64,000 nt of DNA. Source: Spongilla lacustris (Eukaryota > Porifera > Demospongiae > Spongillida > Spongillidae). The position numbers and the translations under genes were made by a program. Below the pieces are notes generated by a model, which saw nothing but the letters and a program-made list of their open reading frames with translations, did no database searches and was not told the origin of the DNA. Positions 21,801 through 34,275 of this stretch are shown here, piece after piece (positions within the stretch are counted from its first letter, which is position 1; each line of letters starts with the position of its first letter). The stretch lies in NCBI GenBank assembly GCA_949361645.1, contig OX442415.1:12923672-12987671 (forward strand), read 5' to 3'.

Positions 21801-24800
21801 TTCTGGAAGGGGGGGTCTAATAACTATATTCACAAGCGGGGGTGGGTACGGGAGGGGGCGTGCCCCCTCCCCTAGGGGGTCTGGGAGAGCGCTGTAAGCT
21901 CCCCCAGTGGGGCCTGGGGCGAAGCCCCAGCCGCTTTTTCACTTTTGCGTTAGCATGAAAATAAGCATACTTTGAAAGTGTATTCAGTATTGATAGCTAG
22001 CAAGTGCAATATTCGAATTGATTAATATAGAAGCCTGCGTGAGTCAACGTGGATAAGGATAGCGAATAGAAAACTCTACGCAAAGCCATTGTGACCGTAT
22101 TTTGGTCTAAACGACACGCACGTTTTACCTTTAATAGTATTATATACCTACTTGATTTATCTCTACCTGTTTCCTGAGGTAAACTCTCTTCTTTTGATCG
22201 CTTACTTCTTGCTCGCACCATTCCATCGCGCAGCAGTAATACTAATTAAACACTGCACGCTTGGAGGGCCTTGGCTTTAGACCCCCCTCCCCACACACAC
22301 ACTCACACACACTTTGGGTCGAATGCTAACTCGCTGATTAGTTCACTCGCGTTCACTAAACGCCTCGTTTTTCAACTCGTCAATCATGTAATTAATTATT
22401 CATAAGTTAATTTATTCATAACTGGTCGGGCCGAGGGGGGGGTCTTTAGACCCCTTAGACCCCCCCCTGGATCCGCCACTGTAATGTACTGAAAATTGTA
22501 CCATAAAGATGTCAGTCCTTACCATTTATACAGTGGTGTCATTGCTATTACCCTCATACAGTGGGACATGGCAATAGCCAGGGAGACAGGATTCATGTGG
22601 AATCATTCAACACATACGTTCAAGACATAGTTGGTCATATTGAGGATGTAAATAAGCAGTACCCTGGAGTGCCAAGCATGTTGCTAGGACACTCAATGGT
22701 GAGAAATAAAGTTTATATGGTTGTATACATAAGGCATCCAAAGGAAAAAAATTTCGAATTGGTGAAAATTATCAGGAGGGTTTGGATTTCCCACTGATAG
22801 AGGGGCCCATGCTCATGCTCAAATATACTGATGTGTATAGTGATACTAGTTATCATTATTTTGTCCAGCAATAGCCAATTTTTCAAATCCATAACTACTC
22901 TACTGTACTAGTACAGTAGGTTTAGAGGCTGCAGGGAAGAAGATACAGAATGCCTTCTATTTTTTTTTCCTTTCAATGACAACCATGCTAGATAGTTCAA
23001 TGGGCTGATTCAAATTTGTTACTCGTGAAGTTTTTCTTCATGGTTCTCAATGCAGGGTGGGCTGGTTGCCTCTCTGGTAGCTCAACAGCACCAAACACTC
23101 ATATGTGCTCTGCTGCTCAGTGGACCTGCTCTGGATGCTATCCCAGCATTTGGAAGCTTTACTTTCTCAGTAATGGTGAGTGTTTCTTTTGAACCCTTCA
23201 CAAATTACTCTTTGGTTGTGTGCAACTGGTCCTCCATCTTGTTAGAAACTGGCTGTAACAGCTGTTAAGGGATGCTTACCACAAAAAGAGCTGGTAACTC
23301 TTGATGTCAATAACATCAGCACAATTCCTGAGGAAGTGAGTCACACCTCATTTGGAATTTACACCCTGTGTATCACAAGGAGGTCCCTCATTAATGTTGA
23401 TATGTTAAAATACTGGGCAAATAAAATTCACATTTATAATATTGTAATGCATGCATTCCAAAACAACACTGGTATCCAGTATACTATTTAAAGTCCGCAA
23501 CAGCATCGAGGAAGTAAAAGTGCATGGCTTCATAATGAATATCATTAAATCATACAGCTATGTTGTAAAACATGTCAGCAATGAATGCTGTAAAAATGAA
23601 CCCCTTATGCTGCTCAAAACTATGTCAATATTTTCAAGTGTATTGGGGGTACTTTAAGTTTTAGTTTCCAATTTCACTATTATTTAGTACCGCATCCAAA
23701 AACAAAAATCATATTTTGATTGCATACTGTCAGTTTCGTTTTCAAGACAGAATCCTAATGTTTTTGCCTCATTACTGGCGCTATCTTTAGACACCTCAAA
23801 CCTTGTGTAAACAAAAGCAACTCGCTAAAGTAACTGTGAACCATAGTTTGCTCAGCGTTTCATTGTACATCCTCCGCATCCGTGAACCGTTCCTTTGTAC
23901 CTTCATTCATGAATTTAATCAGTAGCCACACGCGCTTAGCTTTAATGATTGTGAATAATTATGCCGTCGTTATTATTCAACTCACTGAATTTTTTGGTTA
24001 AACGAATTGGGGTACTGAAAATAATGTATCACGCCCTTTATTCGGACCACAAATACACCAAAAATGTAAAGAAAACGGCATGATAATTTTACTTGCTCGA
24101 TGCTGTCTGACTTTTAATATTTTGTACCTTACAGCTAGATCATTTTCAATGTTATCGCAGATGGTCTGTAGTCATTATGTACTTCACAATGTATGCATTT
24201 ATACATATAAGTTATTGTGCTTTGGATATTAATATTAAATTTGCTTATCAAATGAAGGTAAAGGAATATGTGGAAGATCCTCTTATCTGGCAAGGAGGCC
24301 TGAAGGCAAGATGGATTTACGAGCTTGGCATTGCGATGACCGAAGCTCGCACCAACATGCACCTGATCAAACTACCTCTGTTCATAATGCATGGTGATCA
24401 GGACATACTAGTGCCCATTTCTGCATCACAGTTCATTCAAAGTAATGTTGGTTCTCAGGACCTACAGTATGAGGTGAGTGTCAGGTTCAAATTTTGAGGG
24501 TAAGTTACGAAGGTAAAAAGAATTCTGCTCAGCATATGGTAATTCAGAATGATAACTGCAATAGTGCTATTTTGGTTACTTATTGTTCATTTTCTTTCCT
24601 TACATTGGACTCCTGTACAGTGTAAAAATTTGTCACAATTATATCATCAGTGCAGTAGAGACTAACCTTAGTAATACAGGACCCAACATAATAATATTGT
24701 GCATTTGAGGAATTACAAGTCGGGCAAGCTAGATGATCATGATATTACTTTGCAGGTGGAGCATATCTGGTTACATTTTTTTATTATGCACATGTAGGTA

Positions 24801-24893
24801 TTTATCAACCACAATCATGAAATACTTCATGACAAAGATCAGGATAGAGCAATGCAGCTCATTGCTAATTGGATTTTGACTCACTGCAATTAA
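18856..24893 (+). CDS. MGLL: Monoglyceride lipase-like serine hydrolase, copy B
   Basis: Seven exons join in frame: 18856-18935, 21134-21240, 22562-22698, 23056-23175, 23246-23335, 24258-24473 and 24798-24893 (846 nt, 281 aa plus stop; human MGLL is ~303 aa). All introns are GT-AG. The alpha/beta-hydrolase features are in order: CHGVSEHMGRY (oxyanion loop), HDHVGHGNSQGDR, nucleophile elbow GHSMGG with the Ser split from GG by the exon 3/4 border, LLLSGPALDA, acid motif MHGDQD with Asp, and NHNHEILHDKDQDRA with a candidate catalytic His. The family hydrolyses monoacylglycerol to glycerol and fatty acid on intracellular membranes. The start is chosen by homology of WNGYQLAVTTWKPQ to the MGLL N-terminus; an out-of-frame ATG lies 5 bp upstream. 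It is the only complete one of three copies in the window, and intron 2 holds a 699 bp MITE. The first acceptor of exon 5 was chosen to keep the frame open. Confidence 0.85.
20460..20550. repeat. Short tandem repeat (ACTATCATAACACAGTCATAATA)
   Basis: About three imperfect copies in intron 1 of lipase copy B. Confidence 0.75.
21783..22481. mobile_element. 699 bp hAT-type MITE, TAATG duplication
   Basis: The ends are CAGCGGTGGATCCAGG and CCTGGATCCGCCACTG, flanked by TAATG at 21778-21782 and 22482-22486. Lipase copy A keeps the empty site (gggggtaatgtac at 8333-8345). The interior has no transposase and carries GC-rich inverted segments near each end. The termini are hAT-like. The 5 bp duplication is shorter than the usual 8 bp, but 5 bp hAT groups are known. 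Confidence 0.85.
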
Positions 24894-25750
24894 TTATCAT
24901 CTGTGTACATCCCTGACACTGGCAATGTATCTATTCATTTGCTTTAATTGCCTAGCTTGATAGAACACTTAAACACCATGCATGTTAAAATTGAGTTATT
25001 GCAGCTGGGATTTTTTTTTCTGTGAACAAACACATCTGTGGTTTCCACATGAAAGACTCCTGCTTCATATCTGCAACCCTAATTCCTGTACTTCATCAAA
25101 TAACAGTCATGTACTGGTTGTATTCATGAATTTTTTTTCTCCCAATATTGCTACTCAGTTCAGTATAGCATTTATGATCCTGAATTGTAGTCCTTGAGAG
25201 CAAAAAATCTGTAAGACGTCTTGACTCTTGGGGAAATGTGCTGTTTCCACTATTTGAAATATGATAGCGCTGAAATCTGAAACATGCATGTATACAGCCG
25301 TTGATAAAAATCTATACATGCAAGAATTGAGGTCCAAAAAGTGGAAAGGAATGAACTGTCCATAAAAATTCAATACATCCTTTTTTTGCTTCCAAGGCCT
25401 ATTATGGTGTTATTTCTGAGGGATGACAAGGGCCGTGCACGCAATCCTCTATTGGGGTCCTAATCATGCATTTTTCTAATGCACTTCAAAAACGAATTCG
25501 AAGCTGCAGTTATAAGTGTCAGTCCAACTAGAGCTGAATACAAGTTTATATCCATCTCTGGGTCCTACCTTAAAGGGAGAATCTGGATTCCCTCCATTGA
25601 GGTACGTGTCACATGTCATGCACTTTACTGCTGGAGCTCATGCTTTGACGCCAAGTAACGGATCTGACATTCCTGGGGTTCAACACTTCATGAACCCTGG
25701 ACACACTGAGAATGGTTCAGAACTCACATCTATCCAGAAATCCTCAACAA

Positions 25751-25782
<32 letters not shown>

Positions 25783-25810
25783 ACACAAAAAAAGTCACGC
25801 TGGATGTATA
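24894..25810. other. 3' flank of lipase copy B
   Basis: Non-coding and homologous to the copy A flank until about 25650, then unique sequence with a C run and (CA)n at 25751-25787. No gene seen. Confidence 0.55.
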
Positions 25811-26634
25811 TATGGGACAGTTTCCGCGAAAATGTCCGAGTTTTATAACATTATAATCTTATAAAAATGCTTCTTGTTTGAGTCGCTATATCTTCCGAAC
25901 GCTAAACGGTATCGAATTTCTATTTTCAAAAGTTCATACTACACCATTTCGCTATGATAAATTACATTTTGGAGTCTTGCACTTGCTCCATGCCAGTATT
26001 GCAACGTTCGATACCCGACCGGGTTCAAACCCGTCATAACTTTGGGTAGGAGTAATCAAATCGCTTCAAATTTGGTTTGTAGGTACAGAGGTCCTATACC
26101 TATCGATTTGTACTGTTCGCTAATTTTTATGCCATCCGTTACGGAGATACAGTTGAACAAACTACGTGCACTTTTTCCCGCTCGTTTCGCGCCTATGATA
26201 TAACAACCGCCTCCCCATACATTGAGCGGGACGCGATTTGCCAAAATCATTGGCACGAATCGAGCGGGATAAAGTGGACGTAGTTTGTTCAACTGTATCT
26301 CCGTAACGGATGGCATAAAAATTAACGAACAGAACAAATCGATAAGTATAGGACCTCTGTACCTACAAACCGAATTTGAAGCGATTTGATTACTCCTACC
26401 TAAAGTTATGGCGGGTTTGAACCTGGTCGGGTATCGAACGTTGCAATACTGGCATGGAGCAAGTGCAAGACTCCAAAATGTAATTTATCATAGAAAAATG
26501 GTGTAATATGAACTTTCGAAAATAGGAAGTTGATAGCGTTTAGCGTTCGGAAGATATAGCGATTCAAACAAGAAGTATTTTTATAAGATTATAATGTTAT
26601 AAAACTCGGACATTTTCGCGGAAACTGTCCCATA
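25811..26634. mobile_element. 824 bp near-perfect palindrome (foldback MITE)
   Basis: It starts TATGGGACAGTTTCCGCG and ends with the inverse. The two arms of about 375 bp each match with only scattered mismatches and enclose a ~65 bp centre near 26193-26257. It is bordered by TA-rich sequence, so a TA duplication is possible but cannot be proved in the (AT)n tract at 26632-26665. No coding capacity. The 73 bp hairpin at 7739-7811 shares its ends. Confidence 0.85.
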
Positions 26635-26941
26635 TATATATATATATAATTATATATATATATAATCAAATGCACAAGTTGCCAAACCCTTCACAACATT
26701 CACACCGGCATGCATGTAGGGTGCACGCTATCTGAATTTGCATATTTCTTGCACTTAATTATCACATGCACATGTGTAGTACGCTACGTGTATAGTGCGC
26801 TCCCCCGAAATACTGCTTATACTAACAACGCGCAACGGTAGTAACACCTGCAAGCTACTTTCAAAAAGCGCAAAATAAAGTGTAAGTGGGAGCACGCACA
26901 ACGGTACGGTACGGTACATACATGTATAAGAAACCAAATAG

Positions 26942-27056
26942 GTGCCCTCTTCTCCCTCGCCGTGTGCTACAAAAACCCAAGGAAGCTTGAATTCTTCTAC
27001 GTACGTTGTAACCTCACTACGCGTACAAGCTGTGATAGCCTCTGTACCTCTAATAA
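26942..27056 (+). repeat. Partial duplication of the receptor's coding segment
   Basis: About 115 bp repeats the receptor segment at 27499-27616 (aaaacccaaggaagcttgaa and gtgatagcctctgtacctct are shared) with a 4 bp insertion and several changes. It is upstream in the same orientation. It extends the open frame leftwards, making a false early start for the receptor. Confidence 0.8.
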
Positions 27057-27189
27057 CATAGCCTACACGCATATACCAATACGCATGCACGATCAACATT
27101 ATTTACGATGCTGGAACTCCTCCTCAATCGCTGTAAATACGTATATATGCATCGATCACATGCGTATAATAGTACTAAATTACCAACAT

Positions 27190-28168
27190 ATGTCTAACTC
27201 CAGTAATTCCAGTAATTGGTTTCAGATTGTTTTCTTTTGTACAGCAAACAGTACATCTGCAATCGTATGTATTTTGGCAGCGGTTTTAGTGCTACGTTTC
27301 AGGCTGTATCAGAAGATCGTCTATCGATTGGCTCTCTATCAGGTGTTGGCTGCATTTGCCTTCGCAACGGTTGAGACGCTGGAAATCATTTTCGTTCAGG
27401 ACAACGGTGACACTGCCTACGCTAACGCATGCATTGCTATTGGATGGCTGGTTGTGTACACTCAATGGACGAAGTTACTCTTCACCTTGTTGGTAACACT
27501 GCACCTCTTCTGCCTCGCCGTGTGTCACAAAAACCCAAGGAAGCTTGAATTCTTCTACGTTTTAACCTCACTACTCGTACCAACGGTGATAGCCTCTGTA
27601 CCTCTGATGACACACACGTACGAACTAAGCCCAAATCGCCGATATTACATCACAAATAGCGAAATGGTAGGTCACATCGAGAGATTCGCTCTCTTCGATG
27701 GTCCGGCGATGGTTATCCTTTTAGCGGCATCCCTACTCATGGTTGCCATGGTGATAAAACTAGCTTGTACGGTATGCTGGAGATCGATATCAAACTACGA
27801 ACCACTCACCGACGGCGATCAATTCGGAAAAGCTCTTAAACAGCTGCTTCCATTGGCTGCTTTTCCAATGCTATTCTTCGTTTTCGTGATACCAGTAATC
27901 ATTCTAGACATTTACGGTGCTAAATAGCCAGGCGGTGCCGATCTCTAATGCGGTATTCGTGTCTCTTTGGAGCATGGCTTCGGGGGTAACCCTCATTGTG
28001 CACATCACAGTGGCTCGCCTGTACAATAGGAAACCTTCGGCTAACAGGGAAGGGTCTCAGAGCCGCACTAATGATTGCCGCACTTTCCACCAAGAGTCTC
28101 CTGCATCGTATATGAAAGATACCACTCGTGTGCCTACACCGAAGGGGAGCATTGCTGATGATGCGTAA
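27190..28168 (+). CDS. 7TM receptor (orphan GPCR), frameshift before TM7
   Basis: An intronless receptor. The start at 27190 gives MSNSSNSSNW, a short N-terminus with N-glycosylation sequons placed directly before TM1. Hydrophobic segments follow in order: IVFFCTANSTSAIVCILAAV, YQVLAAFAFATVETLEII, IAIGWLVVYTQWTKLLFT, FYVLTSLLVPTVIASVPLMT, GPAMVILLAASLLMVAMVI, LLPLAAFPMLFFVFVIPVII, then TM7 (NAVFVSLWSMASGVTLIVHI) in a different frame. The first frame stops at 27925-27927, while the TM7 and tail frame runs to 28168, so a single-base change near 27917-27925 breaks it. The YRLALYQVLAAF and LLPLAAFPMLFF blocks resemble a sponge-expanded receptor family; this is from memory and no search was run. 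It is either a recent pseudogene or an assembly indel. The tail is Ser/Thr rich. Confidence 0.7.
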
Positions 28169-28169
28169 T

Positions 28170-28790
28170 TATGCCATCCAACTGGCTCTCACGCACTGCC
28201 TGTACCCGCAAACCAATAGACTGGGTTTTGGGACTTCAATACTGAGTGCAATATACATGTATACTGATAAGTACATGCGTATACATGTATACATATTGTA
28301 GTGTGTTTGTGCGCATGCGTAGTGTCTTATACTTACATGTAGGTATAAACGTACATTCCCTGTACATGCATTAAAGATATGTTGCTCTTAATTATAAGCT
28401 GGCCATGGACTGATCTCGCTACATTTGGTGTCAGCGATTCAGCGCTCGTGGATGGGCACAAGCTGTACATGCGGTAGGCATTCCTACTACTGAGGCACAA
28501 TTGTCCCCCTACCCCCCCCCAAATGCTGGGCATTTCATCCTAGGCACAACTGTTCCCCTCCCCCCCCCCCCCCCCCCCCCCCTCCCCCCCAAATGCTGGG
28601 CATTTCATCAGTCCTAGGCAAAACTGCATGTTCCCCTCCCCCCCTCCACTACTTCACGTTTGCAATAAAAGTTCAACCAAACACGTAGTCTTGTAGTCCT
28701 AGTAAAGTTCATGAATGTAAATGCGTGTATAAACTGATGTCAGTGCGAGTTTCTTTTTCTTTTTATTTTTAGACGAGTGTTGCTGGCCAT
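28170..28790. repeat. C-tract tandem repeat and intergenic DNA
   Basis: Two to three copies of a ~75 bp unit (aaatgctgggcatttcatc + ctaggcacaactgttcccct) at about 28490-28645 carry expanded C runs. No gene upstream or downstream of it within the interval. Confidence 0.6.
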
Positions 28791-30140
28791 GGACTACGAA
28801 AGCGTTTTTAACTTCTTGTTGAAAGGAAGGTATCCAGTTGGATTTTCAAAGGATCAGAAACGACAGTGGAAGCGTGTGATCAAATCGAAAGAAGAGCAGG
28901 AGAGAATAACGAAAGCTTGCCACGCTTCACCAGAAGGCAAATCTTTGTAATAGATATCTGCATGATTCGATGCTATCACGATGTATATAGAAACATGACT
29001 GTAACTTTTACATACTGACGTGCTGGCTTCTCCAAAACTCAAATGGGGGAGCACATCTTGGACGAGACAAAGCTGCAGAAAAGATCGTTGCAAGATTTCA
29101 TTGGAAGGATTTGGTTAGTTTGTGAAAACTTGCATGTGACGTATGTCAGAGAGAATTCCTGTGAAATCAAAGTTTGGTACTAGGTACATAACTGCGTTGA
29201 TTTCCTAATAACGATATACTGGTTGATGTATATCCATAGGTTGGCATCTATGTAAACGGGCCTCTCCCAGTAACCGCTCAGGGAAATAAGTATATTGCTT
29301 CATTGATGGACTATTTCTCTAACTGGCAAGAAGCAGGATAAGAGTGCAAACAGTGTTGCCATTTCTTTTGTACAAGGTCATTTGCAGGTACATTGTGCAC
29401 TTTTAAAAGAATTAAAATACTGACTGTGCACTTTATTCTAACAGGTCTTACGTAATAATCATATCGATGTTTTGGGGCACCAATGGTCATAATCAGTGAT
29501 CAAGGGAGAGAATTTGTGAACTCAGTATGCAAGAAGCTCTTCAAACTTACAAAAGTTAATCACAAAATCTCATCTGCCTACCATCCCCAATGTGTAGTAG
29601 AAAGGTACAACCATACACTGCATTGACCGCAACAATTTTTGGTAAAACTCGTCAATAAAGAGCAAGACAGTGGGACAGTACTTTATGCATATCAGACGTC
29701 GATACATAAATCAAAGGTGTTCCACCATTTGAAATAAAGTTTGGCCAGTAAGGAAAACACATCCACGAGGTTTTTGTTTTTTACGAGAGCAATACTACCC
29801 TAGAAACAGAACAGTGTTCCGGTACTTCTCTCATTGAAGACCGTAGTAATGATGATTTGGAGACTGCAATGAACAAAACGACAGACATGTAAAAAATCGA
29901 ATATACCAAATGGCCCATGACAATATTTTATCTGCACAACAAAGTTACAAGAGAGATTATGAAAAAAAAAAACATTGCACAGAGGCAAAGTAAGATCCGG
30001 CCCAAATGTATAAATAAATTAATTAGATTTATTTATTGATGTTGGGTCCATGGTCTTGCTTAGGAATTCTCAGCGTGATGGAAGAGAAGGTGCAGCATTG
30101 GCTTGGATCGTACAAAGTTCAAGTGTCAGTTAGCAAAGCT
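28790..30140 (+). pseudogene. Decayed integrase gene (GIN/KRBA2-like or Ginger-related)
   Basis: Ordered fragments in changing frames are: FNFLLKGRYPVGFSKDQKR (28800), ERITKACHASPEG (28900), HLGRDKAAEKIVARFHWKDL (29050, zinc-binding helix), VGIYVNGPLPVTAQGNKYI and SLMDYFSNWQEA (29240), ISDQGREFVNSVCKKLFKLT (29480), SSAYHPQCVVERYNHTL (29570), GVPPFEIKFGQ (29715) and a basic C-terminal region near 30100. This is the layout of an integrase with H2C2 and DDE core domains. Frameshifts, stops and an inserted segment near 28940-29040 show it is dead. It is clearly different from the two Ginger copies. Confidence 0.65.
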
Positions 30141-33100
30141 GTTACAAGCTACTGAATCCTTCAAATGGAAAGAGTCAGTTGGCAATGGTGTTTACAAACT
30201 ACTGGAATCCTTCAATTGGAAAAGCACTCAAGAAAGTAGTGAATGTATGCCGACTCAAGCCATACTATTCAACAAAAGTCCAGTTTTCATTTCTCAGATT
30301 CATCAGTTTTCCAGACTTGTAGTAGCAGGGATGAATTCACTATGAAAAAGGTATTGTTATACACTACTGTATAACAGTGTGTATTTGCGTATACGTGTGT
30401 ATAACGTCTCAATACGCAGTGTTATACACCACTAATTGATGTTATACACTAGTGTATAACAGCCCTTTTTACACAGTGGAAATGCGCAGTCTAATAACTG
30501 TTAGACGTTACCGCAAAAAAAAAAAAAAAAAAAAATGAGATTTCATCTTCTGAGGATGGTTGCATTGAATCCAGTCATGACAGTCAAGGAAAATTGGAGT
30601 CAGATAGAGTGGTTGGCAAAAATGCTTATGTAGTGAATACTGGTGCTGGTGGGATTAATGACACTATTTATCAGATTTCTTCTTTGCTGTTGCTGAAGTG
30701 TAGGTGATATTGTACATAAAATTGTTTCCCGTGCAGCAATATTCAGCAGCAATGAATGGCCAAGGTAGCATCAGTGAAGAAGGAGTGAACAAATGCCACT
30801 CCACTTTATGTACTGGTGACATAGGCTTGTTGACAACGAATTGCAGTTAAGTTCCAACAGACCATTTCACCATTTAATGATGACTTTGTAAAAATTACAC
30901 CCAAAATGCAATGTGGTTTTTTTTTTTTTTGTCCCACCTGCTAACATCAGCATTTCACCAATTTGTGAAAAAGCATTAAAAACTACCTTCAAACGTTTTA
31001 TCCCCAAATGTTTCAGTCTTGTAGTGTACTATTATTCGGAGAGGTGCAAGGTGAGCTAGGCTGGGACTGTAAATGGAATCTTACATTGTAGTTTTTTTTT
31101 TTTTAAGATTGAGAGACATGATAAAGTTATAAATAGTGTCCTGCAGCTGGAAATTGATTTTCTGTTGTAGTTAGATAACACAATGAATAACCACTACTAC
31201 CAGGGACGTGATTTCAACAAATTTATATGGTCCCTTCTAGTTTTTCCCCTTTCTTTTGACACCTGCCTGCTCCTACTTCATAGGAATGTTGGCTCGCATG
31301 TTTCTTACCATACAGTATTCCTTTTGCGCAACTAAAATATTTTCAAAGGTCTCCAAATGTTTTTTCCGGCACTTCGGTTTTAACTGCACGTGGAATCTTT
31401 CAAGCAAAAGCAAATTGAATAAGAGTGTAACCACATCAACTGGAACTGCATCCAAACTGGTGAGACTCAATGGTGTAAACTTACATGTATATGACTTGCT
31501 GCGATGTATTACAAACACACATATTCAAATATTGTGTCAATCATTTTGTTAAAGCACACTTTTTTCATGTCTGTTCAATAATTACAAACATATATTACTA
31601 GATTCAGAATAAAAGAAACATAAAGTGCAATACATATATAACAGTACAACATCTAAATCTGAATTGGCACCTTTAAAAAAATTCAAAATCACAATGTCAC
31701 AATAAATGAAATCACAGTACAGGCCAATGGCGCACATCCATGCCCATTTATCTGCATGCTTATCCACGTTGGCATGATGAACTGTGATTGTAGGATGGCT
31801 GATGTGCCTCGGCACATATATCTGCTGTGGAAGTGATGTTAGACCAGTGATTGAACAAAACATGCTCTGCATGATTAACATTGATAAGCGATGGTTGAGC
31901 ATCTGAAGTAGAAACTGTTACCCATTGGTTTGCTCCATTAAACAAACCTTTATAGCTTCAAAGCTTAGGTTAAATCCCATGTAATGCAGTCCAAGAGTAG
32001 AATAATCCATTTTTAGCAATGCTAAGGCTGCATTTTGCAACCACTCAGATTTCTTTATTGAGCTAATACTGTTGTTGTTGTACTTTTAAATACTCTTCTT
32101 CATCTCACATGACACATTCCACACAAATCACACTGCTACACTGTAACCATTCCTCAATGACTTACCTTTTTGTTAATTTTAAAATAAATTACCACAATAT
32201 TCATAACTTTACAAATGCATATAAAAAATATTGCATTCACCTGCATGTTAGGGACTTGCAAAGATCTTGCACATTTGCTTGAATTCCTTGCATCGAAGTT
32301 TTAAAACATCACCTCCATACATTTCTTGCTGTGCAGTCTCCTTGCTCAATGTTATTTCTAAATTTCAGCCACAATGCAAATTTACACAAGCTCAAGGTTG
32401 CTGGCTTAGGGAATATACCCGTACATCAATGGACACTATGAAAAATAACATACATAAAAATTCATCTTCAGCTACTACATGTACATGTACCAACAAAATA
32501 TAAGTGCTCCAGTTATCCATAAGTAGATGGATGAATATTATTAAGTTGTTTACGTATAGTCCACAATCCAGTCTTCTTGTCACAGGCATTTTCTACAGTG
32601 GTGCAGATGACAATAGATTGAGATGATGATTTGGGAATAACGATGACTTTGGTGTCATTCTTGACAGAGTCAGGTAGTCACCCTATTAATAGCTCACCCT
32701 TGCTTTGATTCTATAGGAATGATGGGTGAATGTTGCAGGAGTTATGTGCAAAGACGCAATAATCCAGGTACTCACCCCAAATGTCATTCTTTGCTTCTGC
32801 ATAATTTACAATTCAACGTCTTATGAATTATGACATGGTTTTATAATACTGCGGCTTAAAACTCCAACTTGTACGTAGCTGGTAGGTATAATGCGGTGTA
32901 AATAATGGCATATGGGTAGCAACCGTAGCATGCCATACTCATGTGACTGCTTGATTGTTTTTGATATCTCGCACGCCTAGACCTGTAGAGGCAATCATTG
33001 TGTTATATTCCCAGTAAGAGCCGCCTTGAGCAGCACTTTGCCATCAATGGAGTATTCAGTACTTACAGGGCCGTAGCATCCAGTCTGGCAGGTCCAACCA

Positions 33101-33288
33101 TGGCCAGACCGGTTTTTAGCCAGAAACAGATTACAATAATTATTGCGTATTTATATTGGAAACGATCGACAGCGATGAATGTACAACCACCTGCAATCAC
33201 TTCATGCTTGAATAACTTTGTGAGCTCACGAGAATGTACAGTAGGCGTTTTAAAGTACCGTCCAGAGCTAAGTGATTATATATATTCA
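30141..33288. other. Intergenic DNA with short palindromes, no supported gene
   Basis: Several gttatacac palindromes lie at 30350-30470, including GTTATACACTAGTGTATAAC. Homopolymer A/T runs occur near 30515, 30920 and 31090. ORFs at 31256-31552 and 31582-31902 show no family features. A hAT-like start CAGGGCCGTAGCATCCAG occurs at about 33067 without a partner. Confidence 0.4.
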
Positions 33289-33354
33289 CGCGCATATGGT
33301 GTACGTGGGCGTTATTCGACTCTCACGGATAACGCCCACGTTATACCATGCGCG
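33289..33354. repeat. Hairpin, 26 bp arms
   Basis: Arms CGCGCATATGGTGTACGTGG and its near inverse surround a ~12 bp loop; gcgttat / ataacgc pairs at the loop base. Possibly a tiny MITE. Confidence 0.7.
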
Positions 33355-34275
33355 TGGCTTTAGAAGCTGAAGCTTAAGTTTACGGCAAGTGAATTTACCA
33401 TGTCCTATTACTTACATATATATGCATGCATGATATGCAAAGCACTTAACTCCAAAAGGTGAGATAAAGAATTTCCTTGTATTGTTTGCCTACGTAACTT
33501 ACGTCACCGTGTATGTTAATTGCTTGAATAATTAATATATATTCACGTGTGTGAAGTCCCGCATTCTTTCCTCCGCATTCTTTCCTCCGCCGTTCGCTCT
33601 CGTCCGCTCACTGATTACTCGTCCCCAGCATTATGAAGGGAAACTTTAAAAAAAATCGACATACTTGGGGACGTATGTACAAGGAATCCAATACGCTACA
33701 CGAGTGAACATACCATATTCCATCAATAACATCATCCTCAGATTTGAAACTGCAAAGAAATGTTACAACCTAGAGTCGGTTTCATCAGGGATTGGTGCAC
33801 AAAAACGTACTTTACATACCAAGATTTTCGTCTACAATATTATATATCTCATGGAACGATCGATGTGGTTTATACCAATTAAAACCCATATTCCATTACA
33901 ACAACGATCGGCCAACAAGTCTGGCCTTGTAATTTATTGGTGTACATTAAGATGGACTCGCAGGAGAGCGCACAAAGTTAGGTTTGTACCATCGGTTGAT
34001 ATGATATAAACGATAAAACTGTTTTTTTCCCCGCCTCTTTCCCAACTTAGAATCACTCATTCTTAATGATAACACAGTTAAAGCTGAACTATGTACCGCA
34101 GAAACCAAGTTTCTCTACCTTTTATTTGCATGACGTAATGTACCAAAAATGTAAACAATACACATGATGTAAGACGCGCGTGACGTTAATCGCATATCCT
34201 CTATTGGTATAAAACAAACGACAAAGGTGTTATATGGAGCACACGCACTTTTTGTGTAGTTTTTGTAGGTTTTAC
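33355..34275. other. Intergenic DNA, no supported gene
   Basis: A 114-codon ORF at 33665-34009 has no recognised domain. Nothing else was seen. Confidence 0.35.

Noticed and set aside
26962..27189. Earlier start for the receptor
   Set aside because: The extra 76 residues include a partial duplication of the receptor's own segment and no signal peptide or conserved part; the Met at 27190 sits just before TM1.
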